From Elmis aenea (taxonomy: Eukaryota; Arthropoda; Insecta; Coleoptera; Elmidae), in assembly GCA_947652605.1 (NCBI GenBank), contig OX393579.1, forward strand, positions 21,101,674 to 21,165,673: 64,000 bases of DNA, read 5' to 3'. A model generated the notes under the pieces. It was not told the origin of the DNA. It did no database searches and saw only the letters and a program-made list of their open reading frames with translations. The stretch's first letter is position 1. Every line of letters begins with the position of its first letter. Positions 46,945-58,931 of this stretch are shown here, one piece after another. Made by a program: the position numbers and the translations under genes.

Positions 46945-48623
46945 CAGGGTGTCCCCGTTATCACCGCGAATATTTTAAGTGGTGATAGAGGACCTTTTTC
47001 TAAGAAAAAATTTCAAGTAAATTTTTTTCCTAAAATCAAATGCTAAGCTGATATCAACACTTACTTGATTTTTTTACACTTCTGCATTTATAAGACTCTG
47101 TAGCCGAAAATATCAATTTTATCGTAAAATACCTTAAAGCTTTTTATTAGAGCATAAAGTTCTCTACAAAATTAGTTTTATTTATTTTTTGTCTACAGGC
47201 AATGGTTTGAGAGTTATAAAGCAGCTTGTACAAAAAAATGTAAAAAATGTAAAAAATTTAATTGTTTCTTAGACTTTGCAACCGCTGTATCTTTAAAACG
47301 AAAAGTTGTACAAAAAACCGACGGCCCGTTCCGGATAGTAAATTTTATGGGCTACAACTTTCGTCAAGTGAAATTTTTTGAAAATCAAACCGATTTTCCG
47401 GAAAAGCTGAAAATAAGGAATAGAGTGCAAAAACAAAATTTCCTACAAATTCTGTTTCGTATTTAAAAATGCTTTTAAAGAGAGTGCGATGACGTAATTG
47501 AATGATGGAGGTCATTTTGAACACTTATTGAAATAATTTTGTGGTTACATGTTAATTTTATTGCGTCCAGATGGATTTGCATTGTTTTGCATTTTATCGT
47601 TTTCGAAAAACAAAAACTCCCGGTAATTATAATATTTTGTATTTAAAAATGCCATAGCATCGGCAACATTCATAAAATTATGTATCTCATCAGTTTCAAA
47701 GCTTTTTATGAAGTTTGAAATTCTTCAGAAAACCACCCCTATCATTTTTTTTAAGGAGCTAACGAACAAATTTAACAAAGAATTGTAAAATTGCGTATAA
47801 ATTAGTTACGTAAATTTTTAAAAACGCCGCATCTTTTTAACGAAACGTCGTAGAGCAAAACGAATGCCTATTGCGGATAAGGCATTTAACGGATAACAAC
47901 TTCGGTAAATATGTTGTTCAATAAAGCTGAATGTATCATAGAAATGTTTATAATAGTAAAAATTTGAAAAAAAAATACGATAAAATGCAAAATCATGCAA
48001 ATCCATCTGGACGCAATAAAATTAACATGTTACCACAAAATTACTTCAATAAGTGTTCAAAATGACCTCCATCATTTTCAGTCACGTGATAAAAGCATTT
48101 TTAAATACAAAACAATATTTGTAGGAAATTTTGTTTTTGCACTCTATTCCTTCTTTTCAGCTTTTCCGGAAAATCGGTTTGATTTTCAAAAAAATTCACT
48201 TGACCAAAGTTGTAGCCCATAAAATTTGCTATCCGGAATGGGCCGTCGGTTTTTTTGTACAACATTTCGTTTTAAAGATACAGCGGTTGAAAAGTCTAGA
48301 AACAATTAATTTTTTTTACATTTTTTACATTTTTTTGTACAAACTGCTTTATAACTCTCAAACCATTGCCTGTAGACAAAAAATAAATAATACTAATTTT
48401 GTAGAGAATTTCATGCTCTATTAAAAAGCTTCAAAGTATTCTACGATAAAATTGATATTTTCGGCTACAGAGTCTTATAAATGCAGAAGTGTAAAAAAAT
48501 CAAGTAAGTGTTGATATCAGCTTAGCATTTGATTTTAGGAAAAAATTTTACTTGAATTTTTTTCTTAGAAAAAGGTCCTCTATCACCACTTAAAATATTC
48601 GCGGTGATAACGGGGGCACCCTG
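46945..48623. mobile_element. Giant palindromic (fold-back) element, copy A2
   Basis: 1679 bp, same family as 12303-13989, with CAGGGTGTCCCCGTTATC at the left and its inverse at the right, and TA at 46943-46944 and 48624-48625. The central loop is inverted relative to A1. Small open frames here recur in A1 only because the element does. Confidence 0.9.
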
Positions 48624-48625
48624 TA

Positions 48626-49110
48626 TATGCTATCAACAAAGCATAATTTTATCAGTAGATAAAGGAGATATTTAATTTTTTTTTGTGAAGAATATAACAC
48701 TTATTTAAGCATTTTTATATTTTTAATTTGGCCTAAGAAAAAGTAACATTTTATGTTTAACGAAACAACTTTTAAATACAAAATTTCATTGTGACGACTG
48801 ACGAGTGGTTATTTACACCAATAAATTTATTGAATAGAAAGTTTTAAAAATGATCAAGTGTCTAGCAAAGGCAAAACTTGAGAAATATTATGAAACAAAT
48901 AAAATTCGATAGGGCAAAAAGATTTTTTAAAAAATGTTGCTTTTGACGCATGACCTTGTTAACTAAATTATAGTTATATCTACCTAGCGGCACAAGTCAT
49001 GACTAGTCTTCAGTGGCGCGTTATTTTATGGACAAAGGGCCTCAAATCAAATTTATTATTGTACTATAAATATCGCAATTTTAATCAAGCGCCATATCTG
49101 GTAATCCTAG
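48626..49110. other. Gene-free stretch
   Basis: Nothing recognised; AT-rich. Confidence 0.4.
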
Positions 49111-49112
49111 TA

Positions 49113-50749
49113 GGGTAATGTGGTATAAGAACACGCACCTAACTCGTTTTGTGTTTCTGCTACTTTATTATTTCATCAATTTTATTTAAACTGACATACG
49201 AATAAGGTGTGAATGCACAAAGAGGGTAGCAGAATTCTCATAATTTTAATATTTAAAAGAAATAAAAAACAAGTTCTGTTGTAAAGCAAACGGGCACTCT
49301 TGAGGGTACAACTTTACAAGAATACGCGTTTTCTCGTACAATTAACGTTAATTTAACACTAAAAATAAAAGTAATTTTACTCTCCATTTTACACAAAAAT
49401 TTACAGTTTTTACAAAAGTATTGCCCTTTTTTTTGCAATCAATCGTCTTTGGGTGGAGAGGGGTAAATTTCTCAATAAGCGGGGCAGTTGTAAGTTGTAA
49501 TAGGCGTGATCTTCGTCTTTTGTTTATATTTTTTGTTTTCTAACACAGTTTTGTTTTGCTTTAAAACGATTTTTCCTTTCATTTGCTTGCCTAACATTTT
49601 CTTGGAGTGGTTTATACTAGGGTACCTCTATATAACAGGGTATGGCCACGCTTCACAAACCCTCCAAATTTCTAATAGCCGCTATGGGATTATATAGGAT
49701 TTCTTTTAATAACTCAATTTTTAAACGAAATTTGTAGGTAAAAACTCAATTGGCGTGCAGAAATATATGCAATAATAAGTATAGCAATTAAAAAATGAGT
49801 AAAATGAAGGATTAACAATTGTTATTAGCTATTAATGTTTAAAAAACATCTACGGAGCGCGTATTTCCATGGTAGGCATGCAACCCATGATACACGCCGT
49901 GTATCATGGGGTGTAGGCATGTAAGGAATAAAACACAAGACGTCATGATAAACGCATTTTTTAATGTCCAATGAGCAACTGAAAAGTATAGATTCATCAA
50001 TTTAATTTCATATTTTAACACAAAATTACATTATTAATCCCAATCATTGCTATTAAGTTCGATGTAGACCAATAATACATCGCACATTTTCTTAAAAATT
50101 AAAAAAATAATTGTATTTCACTTAACTTATGAAATTTACGTATGGTAATAACTTACACAACTATCACTAATGTCTTTTAAAGTCTTAGAACACACTTAAA
50201 CACTCTGAACACGCAAGAAAAAAATAAAATATGAATATTTGCCTATGCGCTCCATACTAATTATTTGAAATCTGGAGGTCTCAGCCTAGCGGCAAGCGAA
50301 ACTCGACCGTATATACACCTCAGCCAATAGAAACTTGTTCTTGGCTGTCCATACCCTGTTTATTAAGGTACCCTAGTTTATACAACTTCGCATTATTATC
50401 ATTTTTGATGAATATAAACTAAATTTACAAATTAATGTTATGTAAATTTCAAACAAATTATTTTACTAGAAGTGCCAACAAAAATTCACAAGAATCATTG
50501 TTGATCAAGTGCAGTAGTTATCACTGTTTCTGTATGCTACAAATATTACATTGACACAACTATTTACGTCCCTAAAACTTGTGTTTTTTTTCCGGCTGAG
50601 CACTCACAACAGCAGTGTTTAACTGGCGCTCAATTGTGATTAAAAAAGGTTTGTAAAAATAAGCATTTCACTAATATACGTAAACTTCTTGGTGCTTTAA
50701 AAGACAATGCGTGTTCTTATCAACTGCGCGTTCTTATCCATATTTACCC
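49113..50749. mobile_element. TA-flanked element hosting another TA-flanked element
   Basis: Ends GGGTAATGTGGTATAAGAAC and, inverted, GGGTAAATATGGATAAGAAC, with TA on both sides (49111-49112 and 50750-50751). Transposase not recognised. The element at 49620-50373 is nested inside, so the net length of this one is about 880 bp. Confidence 0.65.
49620..50373. mobile_element. TA-flanked element nested at 49.6 kb
   Basis: 754 bp. Ends GGGTACCTCTATATAACAGG and, inverted, GGGTACCTTAATAAACAGGG, continuing as matching GTATGGCCA / GTATGGACA. TA lies at 49618-49619 and 50374-50375 (in fact CTAG on both sides). Subterminal inverted blocks CCTCCA/TGGAGG and TAGCCGCTA/TAGCGGC also pair. No coding capacity seen. 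Confidence 0.7.
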
Positions 50750-50879
50750 TATGCCGGTTTGGCTCACAGCGCTAAACTGTTTTAACAGTGAGACAGAAAA
50801 TAATTGTAGTTTTTCTTTAAAACATTCTTGACATTGAATACATATCTAATTCGTTATCTTCTTTGCACAAGAAACAGTA

Positions 50880-51100
50880 TTAAGGCGCATCCCCATTATG
50901 CCGATATATGCCAACTGGCAATGCCAATTGGCAAAGCCGCTACCGCACGCAGTTCACTGCGTCCACAGTTCCGCTTGGCATGCCAGTTGGCACAATTTTG
51001 CCAACTGGCATAGGCCAACCAACACGTCCACATTACTCTTGGCAGTGCCAACTGGCATTGCCAGTTGGCATATATCGGCATAATGGGGATGCGCCTTTAA
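50880..51100. mobile_element. Short palindromic MITE, TTAA-flanked
   Basis: About 220 bp. GGCGCATCCCCATTATGCCG at the left and its inverse at the right; TTAA at both outer edges. Repeated TGCCAACTGGCA motifs make the arms self-complementary at a second level. Open frames on both strands here are reflections of the repeat. Confidence 0.75.
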
Positions 51101-52101
51101 GAAGACACATGTTGGGTAGAATTGGATGTTGAAGGCTTGCTTTGACTATTGCAAGACGATGACATTTTTGCCCGACGATAAATTTTTGCAAACAGTGCTT
51201 TTTTCTCTTCATGTTCAATTTTATAAGAACTGCTCGTCAATTCACATACCTTTTGTGCTACTTTTTGTGTTTTCTTTTCTTTCGTTTTTTTGAGACTTTG
51301 GAAAAGGTGAAATTTTTGTTATATCCAAACTTCTTTTTTTTTTTAATGACTTCTCAATTATATGGCATCGTTAATGTCTGGTGAAAATGTTGGTACACAA
51401 CCGGAAAATTTAACGTCAACGTGGACTATTTTATTTCTGATTCATTATGGCACACCATAAATTTTAGCACACTTATTCAAACCATATTTTTTAATTTTTA
51501 AATGCACCTAACGTCAAAGATAAATCCTCACTGGTCCACTGACATTAATATTATTTAGGCATTTAAAAAGTTATGTATCCAATAATCTAAACGCAGTTGG
51601 GCCACCTTAGTTTTTTCGATCGATCCGGTTCAATCTAAGAAAACATTGGAGGTTCATTCAAGAAAACTCTCTGCGACTTCTAATCAAAATTTTTAATGTA
51701 ACTGATAGCTAAATGTGTAGACTTAGTTGGAAAACAACTCGCTTTTAATAAAACTTACATATTTGTTCGCAGTTTTCTTAGCAAATATGCTAAAATATTG
51801 TAGTAATAAACACAAAATTTTGAAAATAAGTTTAATAGCAGTAATACGTATGTTACTGCAATTGGCGCAAATGATGCGTGGTTACAAGAAGTGTCTAAAA
51901 TAATGGTGGCCCATTTGAGGAGCCGGTAAAATCCCGGCAACCTTCCCTTACAAAATTGTGTCAATTTGCCCCAATTTAACAGGCTGAGTAGCTCTTAAAA
52001 TAAGCGACAAGCCAATGTTAAGCCTAGAAATTGGGTCACCCTGTATAACTATATTGTAGTCTTAAATAAACAACACTAACGTATGTTTATTTTTGTTTTA
52101 G
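51101..52101. other. Upstream region of gene 9
   Basis: An orphan repeat right terminus GGGTCACCCTGTATAAC ends near 52048, only about 50 nt before the gene 9 splice acceptor (TTTTTGTTTTAG ending 52101). No gene recognised. Confidence 0.5.
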
Positions 52102-52155
52102 CATCGCAAGTATCTGAAACATCTAAAAGCAAACGGCTAAACTTTTGCAAAAGCC

Positions 52156-53067
52156 ATGGATTACGATATTGATCTGAATGTATCTTTATTAAATGAGACA
52201 GAAATTACACCATCAGAGACCTATAAAGTGTTAATATGGGAGATTTTATTGGTAATTTCGTGCCTCGCGGGACTCGTCGCTGATATCTTAATAATCTACG
52301 TCATTTTTCGTTTTCGGAGGATGCAAACCGTCATTAACATTTACATAGCCAATTGGGCTGTTGCTAACACACTGCTGTTACTGTCGAATATGAGTAATTA
52401 CAGGATAATTACGATGATAGAGGATGTTACGATGAGACACGGAGCCATCTGTGTAATAATAGAAGTCGAAGATGCAGCCTTACTAATAATGGGACTGTTT
52501 ATGTTAATCATTGGATTTGATTGGTGCACAGAATTATGTTGTTTTCCATTTCAAGAAAAGCAAAGGACTTACTACAAAATCATTTCTTCAGTATTGTGGT
52601 GCATGGGAATAGCGAGTTTTATTTATTCTTTATGTACTTGTTTAAACTATTCGTATTTGAATTTTTCGACGCTCCTATATTTATTCCTGTATTTTGTACT
52701 TTTCGTTTTTGCTGTTATAAACGTGGGCGTAGATGTTGTAAAACGGTGTAGAAACGGATCTTCCGGTAAAAGAAATCTAGGTATGATTGTTTTTAAAGCA
52801 AACGTGATCTTGTATCTCGCGCTGTGGCTTAATTACAATTTTTTGTATTTGGGAATGTACGGGATATATTTTATTAGTTGTTCGTACTGGAGTTCAATTG
52901 TTATAGCAATCTTGCTTGCCGTGTACGACAGCAATTTTAAATGCTACTTTTTGCATGTGATTCGTTGTTCTTCTTATGACGACGAAACGTTAGAGTTTGC
53001 TAACGCTGAAATAAGTAGCCCAGAAAGTCCTCCTCTGCAGGTAACCTATCACAACAACAGAACTTAA
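52156..53067 (+). CDS. Orphan class A-like GPCR, gene 9
   Basis: A 303-residue receptor whose closest relative here is gene 8 (shared IWWEI/LIWEI start of TM1, FDWC at the DRY position, CTCLN/VTCLN in loop 2, AILLA in TM7). Sequons at N8 (NVS) and N13 (NET). Asp43 at 1.50; Asn71 replaces Asp at 2.50 (NWAVAN). Cys99 at TM3 with acidic IEVED; loop-2 Cys162. Basic loop 3 (KRCRNGSSGKR). TM6 lacks Trp-x-Pro. TM7 ends AILLAVYDSNFKCYF. The ATG is 54 nt after the acceptor ending 52101. A mariner element inserted 28 nt after the stop codon, so 3' UTR processing may use sequence within it or a signal not obvious here. Confidence 0.88.
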   Translation: MDYDIDLNVSLLNETEITPSETYKVLIWEILLVISCLAGLVADILIIYVIFRFRRMQTVINIYIANWAVANTLLLLSNMSNYRIITMIEDVTMRHGAICVIIEVEDAALLIMGLFMLIIGFDWCTELCCFPFQEKQRTYYKIISSVLWCMGIASFIYSLCTCLNYSYLNFSTLLYLFLYFVLFVFAVINVGVDVVKRCRNGSSGKRNLGMIVFKANVILYLALWLNYNFLYLGMYGIYFISCSYWSSIVIAILLAVYDSNFKCYFLHVIRCSSYDDETLEFANAEISSPESPPLQVTYHNNRT

Positions 53068-53095
53068 GAAAAATGTTACAAAAACGTTTAATTTA

Positions 53096-54363
53096 CGATT
53101 GTTGTGCGATAAGCCCGTGCAAAAATCCAAAAAACAATTTTTTTTTGACAATGATTTTTATTTTTTGACATAGTCTCCTTTGAGGTCTATACACTTCCAT
53201 CGATGCTCGACTTTTTTTATCCCGTCTATGTAATATGATTTGTCCAACTTTTCAAAATAGGCTGTTGTTTCGGCAATAACCTCATCGTTTGATGGAAATC
53301 TGTTTCCTGACAGCCATTTTTTCATGTTTGGAAACAGATAGTAGTCCGTGGGAATCAAATTTGGAGAGTAGGGTTGATGTGAAAGGACTTCGTAGCATAA
53401 ATCGAACAATTTTGCGGTCACAATTGCAGAAGAGTGAGCTGGTGCGTTGTCGTGGTGAAACAAAAACTTCTTTTTCGCCAAGTGTGGTCGTTTTTCCTTT
53501 ATTTCATTATTTAAACGATCCAGAAAGACGCCTAATACACTCCGGTAATTGTTTTGCCCTTTGCCAATAAGTCTACGAAGATTATGCCACGAGCAAGACA
53601 GTGGCAATAACTTTTCCTGCTGAAGAAACGGTTTTCGCTTTCTTTGGTGCAGATTCCCCGCTTGCAACCCATTGCTTGGACTGTTTTTTGGTCTTTGGCT
53701 GGTAGTGATGAATCCATGTTTCATCCGCTGTTACGAAGCAACGTAAACATTCCTCTGAATTCCTTTGAAACAGCTTTAAACTGTCCTTACAACAGTTCAC
53801 ACGTTGACGCTTTGATCCAGTATGAGCAATCGCGACACCCATCTTGCGGACAGTTTCTCATCTGTAAATGTTCATGTAAAATATTATGTACGCGGTCATT
53901 TTAGGATGCCTACAGCCTTAGTAATGTCACGCACCTTCAATCTTCTATCAACCATCACCATATCATGGATTTTTTTTAATAATGGCTGGAGTAGTGACCT
54001 TAACAGGGGGTCCAGAACGTTCAACGTCACTTGTGCTCATATGGTCACATTCACATCGAAAGTTGCTAAACCACTTGTAAACCGTTCTAATTGAAGGTGC
54101 AGACCCACCATAAAGTTTATCAAGCTTAGCTTAGGTTTCCTGAGCCGTTTTGCCTTTTAAAAAGTAGTGTTTAATCACTACACGATATTCTTTCTCATCC
54201 ATTTTTCACAAATCACGGTACTTGAGCGATTCAAATGAACGCCAAACATAAAGTATTGGATCAATCTGACTGAAACTTAGTGTGTCATCCTCCAACAGAT
54301 GACAGTACTGGTACTGGTGGCGCTGACTCTTAGACTTTGCACGGACTCATCGAACAGCCCTCG
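53096..54363 (-). mobile_element. mariner element (DD34D type), decayed
   Basis: 1268 bp, the usual mariner length. The terminal inverted repeats of about 28 bp start CGATTGTTGTGCGATAAG on the left and CGAGGGCTGTTCGATGAG on the right (read inward), converging on CCGTGCAAA. TA precedes the left end (53094-53095); the right flank is TG, consistent with one mutation of the target duplication. Confidence 0.88.
53158..54202 (-). pseudogene. mariner transposase pseudogene
   Basis: Spans about 348 codons, the usual mariner length, read right to left from an ATG at 54200-54202. Recognisable landmarks: MDEKEYR at the start, an N-terminal helix-turn-helix region, TADETWIHHY (first Asp), FHHDNAPAHSS (second Asp) and LIPTDYYLFPNMKKWL (third Asp), matching the D,D34D mariner signature. 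It is broken by in-frame stops in the N-terminal half (for example near 54135 and 53905) and a frameshift around 53580, so no functional protein is expected. All three catalytic aspartates survive in pieces. Confidence 0.9.
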
Positions 54364-54739
54364 TGCTTCTGCGAGTATTTTAAAATAACAACACTTCAGG
54401 ATTTTAAAAAGGAATTTAGTAATAAATTTGTTTATACAAAGAATTTAGAAAATTCGTTGTATTTTTAATAATAGAATCAGATCCGAATTTATAGAAACAA
54501 AACAGATTTTTTTCTAGAATCTGCTATATTTGTTGTTAAATATTTTAGAAGGGGGAAAAATAGTTTCGTTTAATAATACTGATTAACGTATTCTAAATGT
54601 CATTAATGCGTTCATAATCTAAATCCCTGATTGGTTTTAACGTCAGCCTAAGTAGTAGTGAACAAATAATTTTAGTTTCATTTAACTAGTTTGTTGGCGT
54701 ACATATTTTGATTTATTGACCTATTAACGGACCCATATA
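54364..54739. other. Gene-free stretch
   Basis: Nothing recognised. Confidence 0.4.
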
Positions 54740-55235
54740 CAGCTATCCTTCCATTTACGCGGGTAATTCGTTCCTCAAAAACAGCGCGTAAATGAAAACC
54801 GCGTAAATGGAGCTATAGAAAGATTGTTTTAAACAGGGATCTGTTCCATATTCTCAAATATGTTACTCTTACTGACCTAGAAAATATCAATTTTTTTAAA
54901 ATACATACTGCAAACAAGAACATACTTTTTGATGTGATTATTATTCATTTACCAGCGTTACTTTAGCAATAATAATTGGAAAGATTAACTTACTCCCTTA
55001 AACAAAGAGGTAACAACTTCAAATTTAAATCATAGATACGAATTCATAACCTCTAAATGTCCGTAACATTAAAAAAATATTTGCCGTCCCCGGAGGGGGG
55101 AGGCCAAATCTTATATTTTAACAGAAGACCGTGCCACCTTCAAACAGTAGTAGTAGATAATTTAAAAAAAAAATAATTTTACCGCGCTAAAGTGAATCCG
55201 TGTTAATGGAGACCGCGTAAATGGAGGGATTACTG
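54740..55235. mobile_element. TA-flanked MITE with CAGTAATCCCTCC ends
   Basis: 496 bp. Right end inverted: CAGTAATCCCTCCATTTACG; left end: CAGCTATCCTTCCATTTACG. TA at 54738-54739 and 55236-55237. Each terminal repeat is followed by a second copy of the GCGTAAATGGA motif in inverted orientation. pogo/Tigger-like ends (inference); no transposase. Confidence 0.75.
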
Positions 55236-55237
55236 TA

Positions 55238-58150
55238 CAATGAATCACCAATGTGTTGTCACATGTACATACGTCACAAGATTCAAAATAATCTATTGTT
55301 ATAATAATTTGTAGGTACTTCTAACGATTATTATGCGATTCGCAGGGTGTCAACCGATTGACAAAATTGTTGTTTTACTTTATTGTTTATAATATTTAAA
55401 CGCCACTTTAATAAACTATTAAATTAAAAGTGCAACTTGTAACGCTAGTAATAACAAAGACATCCACGAAACCACGAGCAGATTAAGATATACTGCATTT
55501 CTAAAATTTGATGACATGAGAAAAACCCTTTAAAATTTGGTTGTACAAAGTTAGGATACGGTTAATAGTAGCATGAAATATCGTTGCTATAGTAACAACA
55601 ATGATCTGTCTTAGTTGTGTTAAACTTAGTGCAACCGCGCATTAGTGTTACTTTTTTTCTTAGAACTCCGTCCGAAAAGTTTAGATGACGTCTTTTCATG
55701 GTATAACGTGCATCGTAGCAATAATTTTAAGTTAATTTTAGCTTATATTAAGAGTAGTATAAGTACAATAATTTTGTGTAAATTAAAGTTATTTTTGCAC
55801 TTTTTTGTTATTGTAAATATTTAGATATAATAGAAACCTAGTAGATGTAATTTAAAACGTCTTAAATATTACTCCTATGTTAATTTATTTTTAATAAACA
55901 AAAAACCACAGTTGGATCGAAATCGCCCATTATGCGGTTACTTATTGGGTTGAATATCAACCAAATAAATTTTAATCCACTTCAAAGTTAATAACTTTTA
56001 TAAACTGCGTCTCTCAGAGAGGAAAGCATATAAATATTTTCCTATTTTCTTTGTAAATTATACCAGAGCAAATTAAGCGCAGGAAGAATAATACGGACAC
56101 GAAAACCAAATATAAAATACACAATAAGAAATTCACATCGTTTTTTGAAATTAAAGACGAATATATTAAATTTAATAATTCAACAGTCATGAAAGTGTTA
56201 CTAAAACTGGATACATTAAATATAAAAAAATATATAATGACGACAAACTACTACGAAGAATTAATGCTGTATGGAGCTATAAATATTCTAAAAATAATTG
56301 TATCAAATTATATGTATAATTATATTTATAACCTACCAAAGATTGTTTTAATAACTTAAGTAAAATACTATATAAAGTACCCGGTCAATAAAACTGTAGT
56401 GTTATTTTCTAAAAGATATTTAGGTTTTTTATAAACATTTTTAAGTTTTAAGATTTGCGGTAAACATATATTTTTTAAATAGAAACTCTAGAAGTTCATG
56501 ACTTTATTATGAAAGCATTATTTTAGCTTCTTAAAAACATATACTTTTATACACAGTGCTGCGCAAAAGTATGGAAACAGACAAATTAATATCACTATAA
56601 CACTATTAAATACAACAATGAAATGTGGTATTTGACCGTTATCGGATATTTTGGATTCGATAACAATATTGAGGTTGAAATACGACTTTCGGTTCAACCG
56701 GAAACGAACTCAAACTTTAAAATTTTAAGTAGCACATCCTATTTATTTTTATGTATTTTATATTTCTCTTCAAATTTATTTTAAGAAATCTAACGGATTA
56801 TATGGGTCTAAAGTCAACCGTTTTTAAGGAATTTACATTTTTAGGAAAATTTCGGCGATACAGCACTTAAAATTTCTTCTTCTTAATCGGTTCCTCTTGT
56901 ATCTTTCGGTGTCGAGGTATGCTTTTCTATTTCTTTATTATGTTTCTCCACTCCTTCCTATCGTTAGCTAATTGTGGAAATATGTATTTGTCTGTCTAAT
57001 TTATTTCTGTTTTGTAAATAAGTAAATACCAAATTACAATTTTTAGAAAGCGTAGGAACGCGATTAAAAGAGATCTTTAAATTTGCCTTTACAAATACAA
57101 TAAATATAAGAAAAAAGATTTTCATTTTAACAAATATCATAAATTAATGTAATGGTTAATGCAGTAACGAAAATTCTTATTAATGTTGAACGAACTTTTG
57201 AAAAGAATACATTAACACTGTAGGTAACTAACTGCATTTATAAGACGTATTTTTGAACTATGCAATTAACTACTATTAAACTGTAAGTACAAAAAAAATG
57301 TAATAAAACATAACACTTAAGTCCCCGATTGACATTATGTATAAAAAAAACGAAACGAATACTTACTTTAAAATAGTTTAAGTTGTTCCCAAAATAGTTT
57401 ACACACATATTTTAAATTCAAAGAGTTATTGGTTATAAACTCGAATATTTGCGGTTATATATTTGCTTAACAAAAGTTAACTGCAAATATTTATAACAAA
57501 ACATACAATAATCATGCTCAGAAGCAAAACAAAACACTGAAACGAGTACGCCGATCGCAAATGGTGCGAGAAAGTTGCAAAAAATACAAAAAAGTAAAGG
57601 TCAAGTTTTATTAATTTTAATGTTTGTAAAGGTGGACCTGTTCTACAAGTGAAGTTATTTTAAAAATTCAGTCATTTTGAAATAAATATTTAATACGCAA
57701 AATATCGACTAAAAACTTAAGTAAGTAAGGCAATAAATGCGTTTGTCAATATTTCAGAATATTAATAATTTTTTTTTAAATTACTTTTATTCTTGCTACG
57801 AATAGATCTCGTTACATCATAAAATTTTGATTTATAAAAGTTCAATACTTACATAAATAAAACCAGTAGTGGCCAAATCCGTGAGTAAATTTAAAAACTT
57901 AAATGGAACAATCCGGTTTTTATTGCATAATTAGAAAGATATTTAATAAATAAACACTTTTTGCAGGAAAATCTTTTTGGTTATCTGTATAAGTTTGTAA
58001 TTCATTGGACCTAAATCAAAACCCTATTCGTATGTACAAACAATAGTGTCCGTATGCTCAAATATTAGTTTTTTTGTCTAAAGTTTGTCTAAAGTTTCAT
58101 TTAATTAAATACAAAACTAAAGAAAAAAAGGTGGTGTCCAGAACTCACAA
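55238..58150. other. Long gene-free stretch
   Basis: A Tc1/mariner-like end CAGTGCTGCGCAAAAGTATG at about 56565 has no partner that I found. A block near 56690 (ACGACTTTCGGTTCAACC) recurs near 26875. No gene recognised. Confidence 0.45.
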
Positions 58151-58902
58151 GAGAACCTCACTTGGTGGTACTAAAGTCGGTTGATGGGATTAAGATTTTC
58201 CGAAAAAAGATTATGAATGAAGAAGAGTACCAATTTTTTTCGCGCTGGAAACTTAAAACTTATCGTTGAAACTCAATTTTTATTTTTGAACAATTGCACG
58301 AAATAGGTTAAACTAAACTCTGGTACACCCCCTCTTGTTTTCTTTATTTTTGATTTAGATAAATAACATTTTAGACATATGATCTGTGTAAAAAACCGTT
58401 TTTTTAAGCACATGCACACTATTGTTTCACTTTCGGTTTTACCGGAAGTGATCTAAACGTTTTTATTTTAAATGGAACACCCTGTATATTTTTACATTTT
58501 TGGGAAGAGGAGGCAATTTTGAGTATAATAGCATCATTTTGGTTAATTTTTATATCCTCAAATGGGCATAGTTCATTTACACCTGGTATTGCAGATTTTT
58601 TTAAATTTAAATTTGTCGCCAAAAATTTAAAAATATTATTGTTCCCGAATTATCACTTTTAAAGTGAAAACTTGGATCTTGTTAATAAAACATAAAAGCA
58701 TTATGATTTAACAATAATTATTTAAAAGTTTATGTTCACAATTAAACTTGTTTAGTGCAATTAAAAAAAAAAAAAAATTAGTTTCAACGGTAAGTTTTAA
58801 GTTTCCGGGGCCAAAAAAGTTGGTACTCTTGTTCACTCACGATTTTCTTTCGGAAAATCTTAGTTCCATCAACCGACTTTTAGTACCACCAAGTGAGGTT
58901 CC
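58151..58902. repeat. Inverted repeat L with an internal older repeat
   Basis: The left arm (GAACCTCACTTGGTGGTACT, from about 58154) pairs with the right arm (AGTACCACCAAGTGAGGTTC, to about 58902); pairing includes GTTGATGG / CCATCAAC and the GAGTACCAA / TTGGTACTC blocks. The centre (58300-58530) is homologous to the opposite strand of 22700-22930 and includes an ACACCCTGTATATTTT terminus. Confidence 0.7.
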
Positions 58903-58931
58903 CTAAAAGGGTTAAAGCTTTTGATAATCTT

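Noticed and set aside
50828..51218. Overlapping frames on both strands rich in NWQCQLA-type peptides
   Set aside because: They are translations of the TGCCAACTGGCA palindromic MITE.
56565..56700. Tc1-like element starting CAGTGCTGCGCAAAAGTATG
   Set aside because: Only one end was found; no inverted partner or transposase.
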